Assembly (NCBI GenBank): GCA_965221575.1
Contig: CBDCSM010000013.1
Span: forward strand, 310,001 to 374,000
Reading direction: 5' to 3'
Source of the DNA: JAPPHA01 sp965221575
Lineage (GTDB): Bacteria; Pseudomonadota; Alphaproteobacteria; Rhodobacterales; Rhodobacteraceae
Length of the DNA stretch: 64,000 nt
Part shown: positions 25,351 through 33,857 of the stretch, one piece after another
Layout: each line of letters opens with the position of its first letter
Position numbering within the stretch: position 1 is the first letter of the stretch
Program-made: the position numbers and the translations under genes
Notes under the pieces: model-generated
Databases searched by the model: none
The model's input: the letters and a program-made list of their open reading frames with translations, nothing else
Told to the model about the DNA's origin: nothing

Positions 25351-25369
25351 AGAAGGAAGCAACGCAACC

Positions 25370-25759
25370 ATGAAAGGAAGTCGCCCAATGTCAACGGCCG
25401 CCCACTGGTTTTCGAAAGCCGAACGCTGGCTGGATGAACACGGAAGGATCGCTTGGCTTGCGGTCATGATCGTGGGTTTCATCGTCGCATGGCCAATTGG
25501 TCTTGCCATTCTCTTCTACATGATCTGGAGCAAACGAATGACCCGTTCTTTTTTCGCCTGCAAGTCGAGCACCCGCTTCGGCCGCGGTAGCGGCAACACT
25601 GCCTTTGATGCCTACAAGGCAGAAACCCTCAAACGTCTCGAAGACGAACAGAAGGCTTTCAGGAAATTTCTCGATCGGCTCCGCGAAGCCAAGGACAAGG
25701 CCGAATTCGAGCAGTTTCTGGCGGAGAGAAACAAGCCCAGCACGAACGCCGAAGCCTGA
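25370..25759 (+). CDS. DUF2852 membrane-anchored protein
   Basis: A 129-residue protein (123 if ATG 25388 is the start) of the alphaproteobacterial DUF2852 family, whose function is unknown. It begins with a short amphipathic part (AHWFSKAERWLDEHG), then one strong hydrophobic segment AWLAVMIVGFIVAWPIGLAI, and ends in a long charged helix with coiled-coil character (LKRLEDEQKAFRKFLDRLR). Both possible starts have an AAGGA-type ribosome-binding site. It has its own palindrome upstream and a hairpin downstream, so it is a single-gene unit. Confidence 0.85.
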   Translation: MKGSRPMSTAAHWFSKAERWLDEHGRIAWLAVMIVGFIVAWPIGLAILFYMIWSKRMTRSFFACKSSTRFGRGSGNTAFDAYKAETLKRLEDEQKAFRKFLDRLREAKDKAEFEQFLAERNKPSTNAEA

Positions 25760-25776
25760 CGTAGGCCCCGGGGGAC

Positions 25777-25815
25777 CGCGCCCTCTTCCTCTACCCCTCC
25801 ATGGAAGAGGGTGCG
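25777..25815 (+). terminator. Hairpin terminator after DUF2852 gene
   Basis: CCCTCTTCC (25781-25789) pairs with GGAAGAGGG (25803-25811), extended by GCG/TGCGC to about 13 bp including a G-T pair; the loop is 13 bases. It begins 18 bp after the stop codon. There is no long T-run, so termination may be partial. Confidence 0.55.
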
Positions 25816-25900
25816 CCGCCGGGACAACCATTTTACCCCGATCCATTCCCATACGCTTAACTTCGGCGGCTCGATTTCAGACGGAAGGACCCACCCGCCG

Positions 25901-26455
25901 TCATGCCTTGTTTCCCGCGAGCGCCTCGATAAGAGCCATTGCCCGCGCGTTTGCTCTCGAAGAATTCCGTGAAGCCTTTTCCGGCTCGCGCTTTCCATGC
26001 AAACCCGAGCCGTTTCCACAATTCACGGACGGGTCATGATCGTCTTCCGACAGACGCTGCCAGGCCAGGACAACGTTCAAAGCTTCTTTTCGGGGAATGC
26101 CCGCGACCGCGCGTGCTACGGAGCGAATCCGTTCAGAGGCTCGCCCAACAGTCATCGGAAATGACCGGGCGATCGTTCGCCCTGCCGGAGTGGGAACGAC
26201 GACAGGCCCGAACTTCAGAGATAGCTTTCTTTCGAGCAAGCCATCAGTACACAACGACGCAACCTCCCTTCGCATCGCGGTCGAGCGGACGCCGTCGACA
26301 CCAACGCGTTCAAATCGAAAATCCATTTGAACTTCCGCCGCGTGAATGAGCAGGTACACAGCGCACTGGAGGTGATCCCAACCGCTCGTACCGCCTTCCT
26401 CGAGCAAGGCGTCGATAACGGAAGTCAGGATTGCCACTGTCCGCATTCGACTCAT
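25901..26455 (-). CDS. Hypothetical protein, possibly YwgA-like winged helix
   Basis: 184 residues, no signal or membrane segment. The first 125 residues follow a pattern like YwgA-type proteins: LTSVIDALLEEGGTSGWDHL, QCAVYLLIHAAEV, then LCTDGLLERKLSLKFGPVVV and PTPAGRTIARSFPMTV. The last 50 residues are polar and probably disordered. Function is unknown. Similar small proteins are found near defence and toxin genes, which fits this neighbourhood, but I would not go further. It converges with DUF2852. Confidence 0.5.
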   Translation of the reverse strand: MSRMRTVAILTSVIDALLEEGGTSGWDHLQCAVYLLIHAAEVQMDFRFERVGVDGVRSTAMRREVASLCTDGLLERKLSLKFGPVVVPTPAGRTIARSFPMTVGRASERIRSVARAVAGIPRKEALNVVLAWQRLSEDDHDPSVNCGNGSGLHGKREPEKASRNSSRANARAMALIEALAGNKA

Positions 26456-26784
26456 GATCTCTCCGGTTTCCGTCGTGCCGCGTCAACCAGCCGCTGCTGA
26501 ACCTGCTTCAGAAACAGGCCATGTATGGCTGCCGTCCGCGGGAGTTAGAATCATTCGACATGGCGAGAAACAGCGAATCCACTGCTACCGCGCGGGCAGT
26601 ACGTCGGTTCCGGCTGCGAAACAACCTCCGTGACGTTGTTTCCGGATGTGCAGTCGTGAACATTCGTCCCAGATTGTTCAATAAGCCGGAACCCGATTGC
26701 CACCCGGAAATTTGAACAGCGCGACGTCTGCAAAAGTGATGACGCCACGGGCTTCCCCCTCAAGGTGCGAGGTATGAATGGAGG
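26456..26784. other. Intergenic region before the DmdA-like gene
   Basis: No gene or RNA recognised. It should contain the divergent promoters for the hypothetical gene (leftward) and the DmdA-like gene (rightward). Confidence 0.4.
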
Positions 26785-27888
26785 ATGAAGGCATTCCGGC
26801 TTTCCACGGCGAGCCGCCTGAGACGAACTCCATTTTCGCATCGTGTGGAGACCTCCGGCGTGACCGCCGATTCCGTCTACAACCATATGCTTCTTCCTTC
26901 GGTCTTTCGATCTTTGGAAGAGGACTACTGGCACCTCCGGTTCGCTGTCCAGCTCTGGGACGTATCTGCGGAACGCCAGGTCGAGATCGACGGCCCCCGC
27001 GCATCTCGACTGATCCAGTTGACGACGCCTCGCGACCTTTCCCGTATGCAGAACGATCAATGTTGCTACATCCCCGTGGTCGATGACCGCGGCCGACTTC
27101 TGAACGATCCCGTTCTCGTGCGGCTTGCCGCAACACGATTCGGGGTCTCTCTCGCGGATAGCGATCTGTTGCTGTTCGACAAGGGCCTCGCAGGCGGACT
27201 AGGACTCAGGGTTTCGGTGTTCGAACCGGATGTGTCGCCGCTGGTTGTTCAGGGTCCGTTGGCCGACGAGTTGATCGGGAGTGTATTCGGAGAAGACACC
27301 GGCAAGCTGAGACATTTCCGGCACCGGCGCGTGTCCGTGGCCGGGACCGACATTTTGATCGCGCGCTCGGGTTGGTCTCATCAGGGCGGGTTCCAAATCT
27401 ATCTCAAAGGTTCCGAGAACGGTGAAGCGCTCTGGGACCTCCTGTTCGAGGCCGGGCAGGATCTCGACATCCGTGCGGGATGCCCGAACTATATCGAGAG
27501 GATTTCGTGCGGGTAGTTGTCCTACGGAAACGACGTGACCGATGAGCACACACCCTTCGAGGCAGGCCGTGCAAAGTTCTGCAATCTGGAAACCCCTCTC
27601 TGCCTTGGGCACCGCGCGCTCTTGGAACAGCAGGAGCCGCCGCGGATGATTCGCACTGTTGAAATCCTGGGTGACTCCGTCCCGGAGATCAGGGAGCGTT
27701 GGATGGTGGCGGATGAAAGAGGAAACCCGGCAGGCCCCATTTCCACGACAGTCTGGTCACCCGAGTTCAAGACCAATGTCGCAATCGGAATGGTCGATCG
27801 CCACGCAAACCTGTCTGGTAGCCGAATTGTCGCTCACGCACCCGACGGAGAACGCGAAGCCGTGATTCGTGACGCCTTCCGGATGTAA
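26785..27888 (+). pseudogene. GcvT-family demethylase (DmdA-like) split by an in-frame TAG
   Basis: One frame of 367 codons matches the GcvT/aminomethyltransferase family and most closely DMSP-demethylase-like members: SRLRRTPFSHRVETSGV, YNHMLLPSVFRSLEEDYWHL, LWDVSAERQVEIDGP, TTPRDLSRMQNDQCCYIPVV, then AGCPNYIERISCG. Codon 244 (27514-27516) is TAG, followed in the same frame by LSYGNDVTDEHTPFEAG and a full C-terminal barrel ending AVIRDAFRM. Relatives usually have Leu or Met at the TAG position, so TTG to TAG is the simplest change. The enzyme would pass a methyl group to tetrahydrofolate. It is a recent nonsense pseudogene, a sequencing error or, least likely, a readthrough gene. Confidence 0.75.
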
Positions 27889-28556
27889 CATCGATCCGTC
27901 ACCCGCCTCGAAGGCGTTGAAGCGCGGTATTCCGCATGCGTCTTGATCCGGTCCGCCTTCATGCGGGAGATCCTTCCGATTTGTTCACCTTGATCGGAGG
28001 ACATTTCCATGGCGAAAGACGTGCCCGCAACGCCGTAGAAAGCTCTTCCTTAATGGTTCGCGGCGAAACCGGGCATTCCTCGGAGGCGGAATTCCAGCGT
28101 TGGGACGCCTCGCAGAGCTTCCGAAAGGCCAGGGGAGAGAGTCGCTGAAGACATTCCGGGGCTGACGCCGCAGGTTCAGTCACACCGCCGTAGCGGCCGC
28201 CAGCACGCCTGGCGGCTTTGTCGAAATCGCGGTGGAATCCGGGACGGGCAGCGCTATCGCCGTCGCGGACCGGGCTTTCGGCGCTTCAGGAGGGTATCGA
28301 CATCACCATCCGGTGCCACTGCAATGGCCACGCGGCCACCGTGGCGGTTTCGACATCAGAGGTCATCGGGCTGCCAGAGTTCTGCGTATTCCACCATTTC
28401 GCCATCAGTTCGTCGACCCATGCGGCCGGTTGGGACGTCAATGTTCAGCAATGCGCCGATCAGCCAGGAAAGAGATCGAATTCCTCCATCCGGCAGGTGT
28501 CGAACATGCCGATGATGTTCCTGATGTTCCCTATGTTCGCGGCACCGAGTTCGATC
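27889..28556. other. About 670 bp without a recognised gene
   Basis: Frames on both strands are open for 60-190 codons, but none matches a family I know. Positions 28218-28571 (+) have the least improbable composition. The region separates the DmdA-like gene from the LysR gene, which runs toward it. Confidence 0.4.
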
Positions 28557-28589
28557 CAAGAGCAATGTTGAATTCAACAATTGCTCTTG
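28557..28589. terminator. 33-bp imperfect palindrome at the 3' end of lysR
   Basis: CAAGAGCAATGTTGAA (28557-28572) pairs with TTCAACAATTGCTCTTG (28573-28589) with one bulged base. The lysR stop codon lies inside it. It probably ends or protects the leftward lysR transcript, although there is no T-run. Confidence 0.5.
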
Positions 28590-29479
28590 TCGGATATCAG
28601 GCTCCAGAAGTTCTCGGCCATTTGAGGGAGCGGGCTTCTGGCACGAAAAATTCGGACTTCGACCGGGATACACCAGCTCTGATCGCCAGCCAGTACAAGC
28701 GAACCATCGCCGATGGATATTCTTGCCAACATCTCGTTGATCCACGTAACGCCCAATCCGCTCTCCGCCATCGATTTCAAGGCACCGGCGAGAGGTGAGG
28801 AAGAACTCTTCTTTACGAACACGGGGGCGTTGTGACGTGCCAGCATGGCGTCAACGATCTGGCCGAGCGCCGAAGCTTCCGAGAAATAAAGGTACTTAAC
28901 CGGGGCTTGCCGTGTTCCGGGAAGCGCATGGATCGGCAAACCCTCGGAATCCGGGGCGGAAACCGGGATCAAACGGTCCAATCCAACGACCGAGGACTCG
29001 AAAAGCGACTGATCGAATCCCAGGTCCGCGTCAGGGTGCCAAATGCAGAGCATAAAGTGACACAGCCCGTGGGTGAGATACCTGGCGCAAGTGTTCATAT
29101 GGTTGGATTCCAGGCTCAAGGGGACATCCGTCGTGTTGCCGGGAATCGACTGATACCAGTCGGGAAAAAAGAGGATTGAAATAGTGTGCGTTGCCGCGAA
29201 CGTCATCGTGTTCGCGCCTTTCGCCGTCTGCCGAATGTTCTCCAGTCCCTGATGGATCTGGTGAGTGACGTTTTCGGCAATCGGTACGAGTTGGCGGCCG
29301 CCGTCCGTGAGTCGGATAGGCCGGCTGTTCCGATCAAACAGGGTGACGCCAACCCAATCTTCAAGCAGCCGGATCCGGCGGCTGAATGCTGGTTGCGCCA
29401 CGTTCCGGCGATGGGCGGCCCGGGAAAAACTGCCTGCCTCTACCAGCGCAAGGAAATCTTCGAACCAAGCGATCCTCAT
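28574..29479 (-). CDS. LysR-family regulator, divergent from the phn genes
   Basis: About 301 residues. The N-terminal HTH is canonical: RIAWFEDFLALVEAGSFSRA, AAHRRNVAQPAFSRRIRLLE. The effector domain follows, with LFDRNSRPIRLTDGGRQLVP and later segments ending with ENFWSLISDKSNC. ATG 29479 is chosen because GGTGGAG precedes it and the HTH then starts normally; the frame is open 59 codons further. A LysR gene diverging from phosphonate genes resembles PhnR, the LysR activator of phosphonoacetate hydrolase in Pseudomonas, so control of the phn operon is likely. Confidence 0.9.
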   Translation of the reverse strand: MRIAWFEDFLALVEAGSFSRAAHRRNVAQPAFSRRIRLLEDWVGVTLFDRNSRPIRLTDGGRQLVPIAENVTHQIHQGLENIRQTAKGANTMTFAATHTISILFFPDWYQSIPGNTTDVPLSLESNHMNTCARYLTHGLCHFMLCIWHPDADLGFDQSLFESSVVGLDRLIPVSAPDSEGLPIHALPGTRQAPVKYLYFSEASALGQIVDAMLARHNAPVFVKKSSSSPLAGALKSMAESGLGVTWINEMLARISIGDGSLVLAGDQSWCIPVEVRIFRARSPLPQMAENFWSLISDKSNC

Positions 29480-29931
29480 TACCACTCCACCATTTCGCAG
29501 TTCCAAGAAATACACCGCGTCCCGATGATTAGACAGTACCACGATAATCGCAATCGGGTATTGATCGGCCTTGACAACGCCAAGTTCGGCATAATGCATT
29601 CCGATCGACAATCGAGAAATCGCATGAAAATTGCCAGAATTGAAAACTGTGACCAAAATTTATTTCGATTAGTATCGCAAAAACAAAAATTTAAATATCA
29701 TCTGGAAGATGTCGCTACGCCATATTATAAAAAAACTGCATGATTTTATTTGCAATTGGTATTGGCCGAATCGACCTAAACGGCTTATTCAAATAATATG
29801 GATACGGCTCCCCGGTCCGATCTTGTCATGCCGTTGCAGACATTTGCTCCAAAAGTCGCACACGTGGGATTGATCGGAGCGAGATGGGAATTCCCCGCAT
29901 CTTTGTATTTCATTTAGGGGGAGGATACCTA
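29480..29931. promoter_or_regulatory. Divergent lysR-phnD control region, strongly A+T-rich
   Basis: 452 bp with no gene. From about 29640 to 29800 it is much richer in A and T than the surrounding DNA, with oligo-A runs and ATATTATAAA at about 29723-29732. A short CGAT-TAGT-ATCG symmetry lies near 29668. It must hold the promoters and LysR binding sites for both directions; I could not fix exact -35/-10 boxes. Confidence 0.5.
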
Positions 29932-30798
29932 ATGTCAAACGTCAAGAAGATTTTGGCTGGCGCGGCTGCCTTGTTGCTTATGGCAAGTGCGATTCAGGCT
30001 GACACGATAAAGTTCGGCGTGACCGACCTCACCGGTCTTGAAGAGCTGCAAACCAATTACGGGGATTTTGTCGCTGCGCTGGAAGAAGTCACCGGCGACA
30101 CAATCGAGTACTTTCCGGTCAATAGCCGTACGGCGGCCGTCGAAGCGATGGCCAACGGTCATGTCGACTACATTCTCACGGGACCGGCCGAATACATCGT
30201 GTTCCGGGCACGTGCCAAAGCCATACCCGTGGTTGCCTGGCAACGCGTCGACTACTACACGTCACTGTTGGTCACCAACGAATCGCCGATCAAGACGTTG
30301 GCCGACGTGAAGGGCAAGATCGTTGCCTTTGGTGACGTGGGGTCCACATCGACCCATTTGGCACCGGCCCAGTTGCTTGCCAGCATCGGCTACATGCCAA
30401 ACGTGGACTATACGGCGTTGAATATCCATCGCGGCGTGTCCATTGAAGCCATGCTGCAAGGCGATGTCGATACCATTGCCGTCGGTTCATCGCATGTGAT
30501 CAACATTCGTATGGCGTTCCCCGACGTCGGAATACGTGTCGCTGCCCGTGGCCCGGACCTGCCGAACGATGTCCTGGTCGCCGGAGCCCACGTCCCCACC
30601 GAAAATGTGGAGAAAATTCGCGCGGCTTTCGTGGATAACGCAACGATGCTCATGGAGGCGGCGCTCCAGAGTGAAGATAACAAGAAGTACATCGGAGGCA
30701 AGTTCATTCCGACAGTCGAAGATTCCGACTACGAATACGTGCGCCAAGCCTACATAACGGTGGGTGCGGAGAACCTCGCCAAGTTCATTGATGAATGA
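29932..30798 (+). CDS. phnD: Phosphonate ABC transporter substrate-binding protein
   Basis: A 288-residue periplasmic protein. ATG 29932 follows the Shine-Dalgarno AGGGGGAGG. The signal peptide is about residues 1-23 (KKILAGAAALLLMASAIQA). The mature part has the PhnD-like pattern IKFGVTDLTGLEELQTNYGD, ALEEVTGDTIEYFPVNSRTA and VDYILTGPAEYIVF, and later LADVKGKIVAFGDVGSTSTH. Family members bind phosphonates or phosphite. Together with PhnC and PhnE it forms a complete importer; the downstream PhnA points to a phosphonate ligand. Confidence 0.9.
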   Translation: MSNVKKILAGAAALLLMASAIQADTIKFGVTDLTGLEELQTNYGDFVAALEEVTGDTIEYFPVNSRTAAVEAMANGHVDYILTGPAEYIVFRARAKAIPVVAWQRVDYYTSLLVTNESPIKTLADVKGKIVAFGDVGSTSTHLAPAQLLASIGYMPNVDYTALNIHRGVSIEAMLQGDVDTIAVGSSHVINIRMAFPDVGIRVAARGPDLPNDVLVAGAHVPTENVEKIRAAFVDNATMLMEAALQSEDNKKYIGGKFIPTVEDSDYEYVRQAYITVGAENLAKFIDE

Positions 30799-30840
30799 TG
30801 AGCCTTCTGATGCCGCCGGCGGCCGGCGGCCAAGTCGAGG

Positions 30841-30868
30841 CACCTCTGCGGGTCCGCCCGCAGAGGTG
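30841..30868 (+). promoter_or_regulatory. Perfect 12-bp hairpin between phnD and phnC
   Basis: CACCTCTGCGGG (30841-30852) and CCCGCAGAGGTG (30857-30868) pair perfectly around a TCCG tetraloop. It lies between the binding-protein stop and the GTG of phnC, the usual place for a hairpin that stabilises binding-protein mRNA or attenuates readthrough. Confidence 0.7.
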
Positions 30869-30879
30869 AGTTCTCGGGG

Positions 30880-31653
30880 GTGAAGGTCGACGATTGCGCC
30901 CTGAAGGTGAAGTCCCTCTCGTTGACTTTCGCCAACGGACTCAAGATTTTCGATAGGATCGACTTTTCCGTAGACGACGGCGAGCGAGTTGCGATTATTG
31001 GCCGTAACGGGGCCGGAAAATCGACACTTCTGCGCGCGTCTCTCGGGATGTTCCCGCAATCGAAGAGCGAGGGAGAGTGGCTCTACGGCGAGCCGATGCA
31101 GAACATCAGCGGACGCAAAAGGCGCCAGCTCCTCCGTCAAGTCGGGTTCGTACACCAGCGGCACAACCTGGTGCCCCGCGCGACGGCGCTGACCAATGTA
31201 GTTCACGGCGCCATCGTTCGCTATCGACCGAGCATCCGGGTTTGGAACCAGGCCTTGGCACCAAGCCATTTGCGCGAGGAGGCCATGGACCTGCTGCAGC
31301 GGGTCGGCTTGGCCGACCGCGCCCTCAACAGGGCCAGCGAACTGTCGGGAGGGCAGTCGCAGCGAGTCGCGATCGCACGGGCGCTCATGCAACGGCCGAG
31401 ACTCGTGATTGCCGATGAACCTGTCGCCAGCCTGGATCCAATTGCTGGCGAAGAAATCATGGAATTGTTTTCGCGGTTGGTGGCCCAGCAAGACGCGACC
31501 CTCATTTTTGTCTCTCACGATCTTTCCCATGCGGTGCGCTACGCGGACCGCATACTCGGCGTTCGCGACGGGCGCATAGACCTGGACTGCAGCGCCGATG
31601 CGAAGTCGATCGATGAACTGGCGAGCATTTATGGAGACGATGACGATGACTAG
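30880..31653 (+). CDS. phnC: Phosphonate ABC transporter ATP-binding protein
   Basis: A 257-residue ATPase with Walker A GRNGAGKST, Q-loop VGFVHQRHNLVPRATALTNV, signature LSGGQSQRVAIARALM, Walker B LVIADEPVASLD and switch His in FVSHDLSHA. The Q-loop region and ALTNVVHG closely resemble PhnC. The start is GTG 30880, 12 bases after the hairpin. It overlaps phnE. Confidence 0.93.
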   Translation: MKVDDCALKVKSLSLTFANGLKIFDRIDFSVDDGERVAIIGRNGAGKSTLLRASLGMFPQSKSEGEWLYGEPMQNISGRKRRQLLRQVGFVHQRHNLVPRATALTNVVHGAIVRYRPSIRVWNQALAPSHLREEAMDLLQRVGLADRALNRASELSGGQSQRVAIARALMQRPRLVIADEPVASLDPIAGEEIMELFSRLVAQQDATLIFVSHDLSHAVRYADRILGVRDGRIDLDCSADAKSIDELASIYGDDDDD

Positions 31654-32437
31654 CACCCCCGCCCGCCTCCATGCCTTCAATCCACCCGGATTCGCCTTCG
31701 CAGTAGCCGGCCTGGCCTTAATCATCACGGCCTTCAACGGCATCGACTTCGATCTCTACACGATCATTGAAGGCGGACCCCGGTTGACCCGATTGCTCGG
31801 ACAGATGTGGCCCCTGAACCTTGAGGCCCTGCCACGACTGTTAAACTCGCTCTGGATAACCTTTCTGATGGCGATCTGTGGCACGACGCTCGGTATCGCC
31901 GTCAGTCTTCCCTTGGTCCTGTTCGCGGCTCGCAACCTTACGCCTCATCCATACATCAGATTTGTCGTTCGCGCTTTCATCGCGCTCTGCCGCACGGTGC
32001 CGGACCTGATCTGGGCCCTGATCTTCGTGATCGTGGTCGGGCTTGGTCCGGTCGCGGGGGCCTTGGCGATCATGATGGACAGCATTGGTTTCCTCGGGAA
32101 GTTCTTTTCCGAAGCTTCTGAAGAACAGGATCCCGGCCCCCAAGAAGCCGTCAAGGCGATGGGCGGAAGCCGTCTCGATGTCGCCATGTCGGTCGTATTG
32201 CCGAGCGCGATGCCGGCTTTCACCAGCGATGCCTTGTTTGCCATGGAGAAGGCCGTGCGGGCATCCGTGATCCTGGGACTGGTCGGTGCAGGCGGAATTG
32301 GAATCGAGCTCAAAGTCGCGATAGATCTGTTCAAGTACGAAACGGCAGCGCTGATCATTCTGCTCATATTCTCGCTCGTGGTTTCGGTGGAACAGGTGAG
32401 CAATCGCCTTCGCGCCAAGATAATCGGCGGAGACTAA
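31646..32437 (+). CDS. phnE: Phosphonate ABC transporter permease
   Basis: About 263 residues with several membrane helices (AFAVAGLALIITAF, LWITFLMAICGTTLGIAVSL). The PhnE-type EAA loop is GGSRLDVAMSVVLPSAMPAF, followed by ASVILGLVGAGGIGIEL. ATG 31646 is chosen because GGAG lies eight bases upstream, inside the phnC end; in-frame ATGs at 31631 and 31640 are alternatives. It overlaps phnC by eight bases. Confidence 0.92.
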   Translation: MTSTPARLHAFNPPGFAFAVAGLALIITAFNGIDFDLYTIIEGGPRLTRLLGQMWPLNLEALPRLLNSLWITFLMAICGTTLGIAVSLPLVLFAARNLTPHPYIRFVVRAFIALCRTVPDLIWALIFVIVVGLGPVAGALAIMMDSIGFLGKFFSEASEEQDPGPQEAVKAMGGSRLDVAMSVVLPSAMPAFTSDALFAMEKAVRASVILGLVGAGGIGIELKVAIDLFKYETAALIILLIFSLVVSVEQVSNRLRAKIIGGD

Positions 32438-32615
32438 TTCCAAGAGGCTCTTCCAACGGTACGCGATACCTTGTTGCAGCGGTAAGAATCGCTGTTGTCT
32501 GGTTACTGTGGGTTGGCGCCGATTGCGCGAACAAGGATACCGCCAGTTCCAAGGTATTGCGTCAGCTAGATTGAAAGCGCGGTTACAGGTGACTTGAAAC
32601 ATTGTGGATGCCTCA

Positions 32616-33809
32616 ATGAATCTGCCAGAACGCCCAAAGAAGCGACGGGTGCTCGGGACCTGTTGTTCAGCCCACGCCGCCCACGATGGGCTGAGCGACA
32701 TGCTGTACGTGATTCTGCCTGTCCTGATGGAGCAATTCGGCCTGTCACTGGCGCAAATTGGAATGATCCGCGGCGCGCACCGCACTGCCATGTCGCTCTT
32801 TCAGATGCTCGCTGCCCTGCTTGCCGAGCGGTTGGGGGAACGGGTATTATTGATCGCCGGCACAGCTCTGACCGGAATATTTTTCATTCTCGCAGGCATG
32901 TCCTCCGGTTTCTATGCTCTATTGATCCTGCTGTTTCTGGTTGGACTCGGCCAAGCTGTGCAGCACCCCCTCTGCTCTTCCATACTCGGTACTGCCTATC
33001 GTGGCGGCGGCCATCGCGGCGCCCTCGGCACCTACAATTTCGCTGGAGACGTTGGCAAATTCATAGTCGCTGGTTCGTGCAGCCTGCTGCTGGCCGCGGG
33101 CGTAGCCTGGCAGGTGCCAGCCATCGGATACGGCGTGGTCATGGTGCTAGTCGCCATATTCCTGATGGTCGCCCTCACAAGACTGAACGCAGGCGGCGCA
33201 TCAACAGCATTACATATGGCGGCGGACAAGGGCTGGGGCATTATCAATCGCAGAGGTTTTGCCTCCCTGTGCGCGATCGCGGCAATCGATAACGGTACGC
33301 GAACCGGTTTCCTCACCTTTGTCGTTTTTCTAATGTTGGAGAAAGGCGTGCCTGAAGGCTGGGCGTTTCAGGCCATTCCGGCGCTGCTCATAGGCGGAAT
33401 TGCCGGAAAATTGGCGTGCGGCTATCTGGCTGAGCACTTCGGCGTGATTCGCATGGTGGTTGTCACAGAGGTGGCGACGGCCGCCGGAATGCTTCTGGTC
33501 TTGGTGCTCCCAAATGTCGCTGCGTTTGCTCTTCTCCCCATACTTGGTGTGGCGCTCAACGGGACATCGTCGGTGGTGTACGGTACCGTCGGCGATCTCG
33601 TGGAAAGCGACCGCCAATCGAGAGCGTTCGGCCTAATTTACACGCTGGGTACGGTTTTTGGCGTTTTCACACCGCTGGCTTACGGCATGTTGGGTGACCG
33701 GATTGGTATCGAGGCCACCCTGGCTATCGCGTCCCTCCTTGTACTCTTCACTTTGCCATTTGCCATGCAATTGCGCTCATCCGTCGCCATTCGGACCACT
33801 GCCGCGTGA
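32616..33809 (+). CDS. MFS transporter, fosmidomycin-resistance (Fsr)-like
   Basis: About 397 residues with 12 predicted membrane helices. The start (HAAHDGLSDMLYVILPVLMEQFGLSLAQIG split by a helix) and GLGQAVQHPLCSSILGTAY are typical of the Fsr/fosmidomycin-resistance branch of the major facilitator superfamily. Fosmidomycin is itself a phosphonate, so a phosphonate transport role here is attractive, either export of excess substrate or a second uptake route. That is inference. It lies between phnE and phnA on the same strand. Confidence 0.85.
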   Translation: MNLPERPKKRRVLGTCCSAHAAHDGLSDMLYVILPVLMEQFGLSLAQIGMIRGAHRTAMSLFQMLAALLAERLGERVLLIAGTALTGIFFILAGMSSGFYALLILLFLVGLGQAVQHPLCSSILGTAYRGGGHRGALGTYNFAGDVGKFIVAGSCSLLLAAGVAWQVPAIGYGVVMVLVAIFLMVALTRLNAGGASTALHMAADKGWGIINRRGFASLCAIAAIDNGTRTGFLTFVVFLMLEKGVPEGWAFQAIPALLIGGIAGKLACGYLAEHFGVIRMVVVTEVATAAGMLLVLVLPNVAAFALLPILGVALNGTSSVVYGTVGDLVESDRQSRAFGLIYTLGTVFGVFTPLAYGMLGDRIGIEATLAIASLLVLFTLPFAMQLRSSVAIRTTAA

Positions 33810-33857
33810 CTGAATGACGTCTTGCGAAATTCGAATCCGTGAAAGGAGACCAAGTCA

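Noticed and set aside
26785..27888. Pyrrolysine readthrough of the TAG in the DmdA-like gene
   Set aside because: The GcvT family is not known to use pyrrolysine, no pyl genes are visible, and the position is ordinarily a hydrophobic residue outside the active site. A nonsense mutation is simpler.
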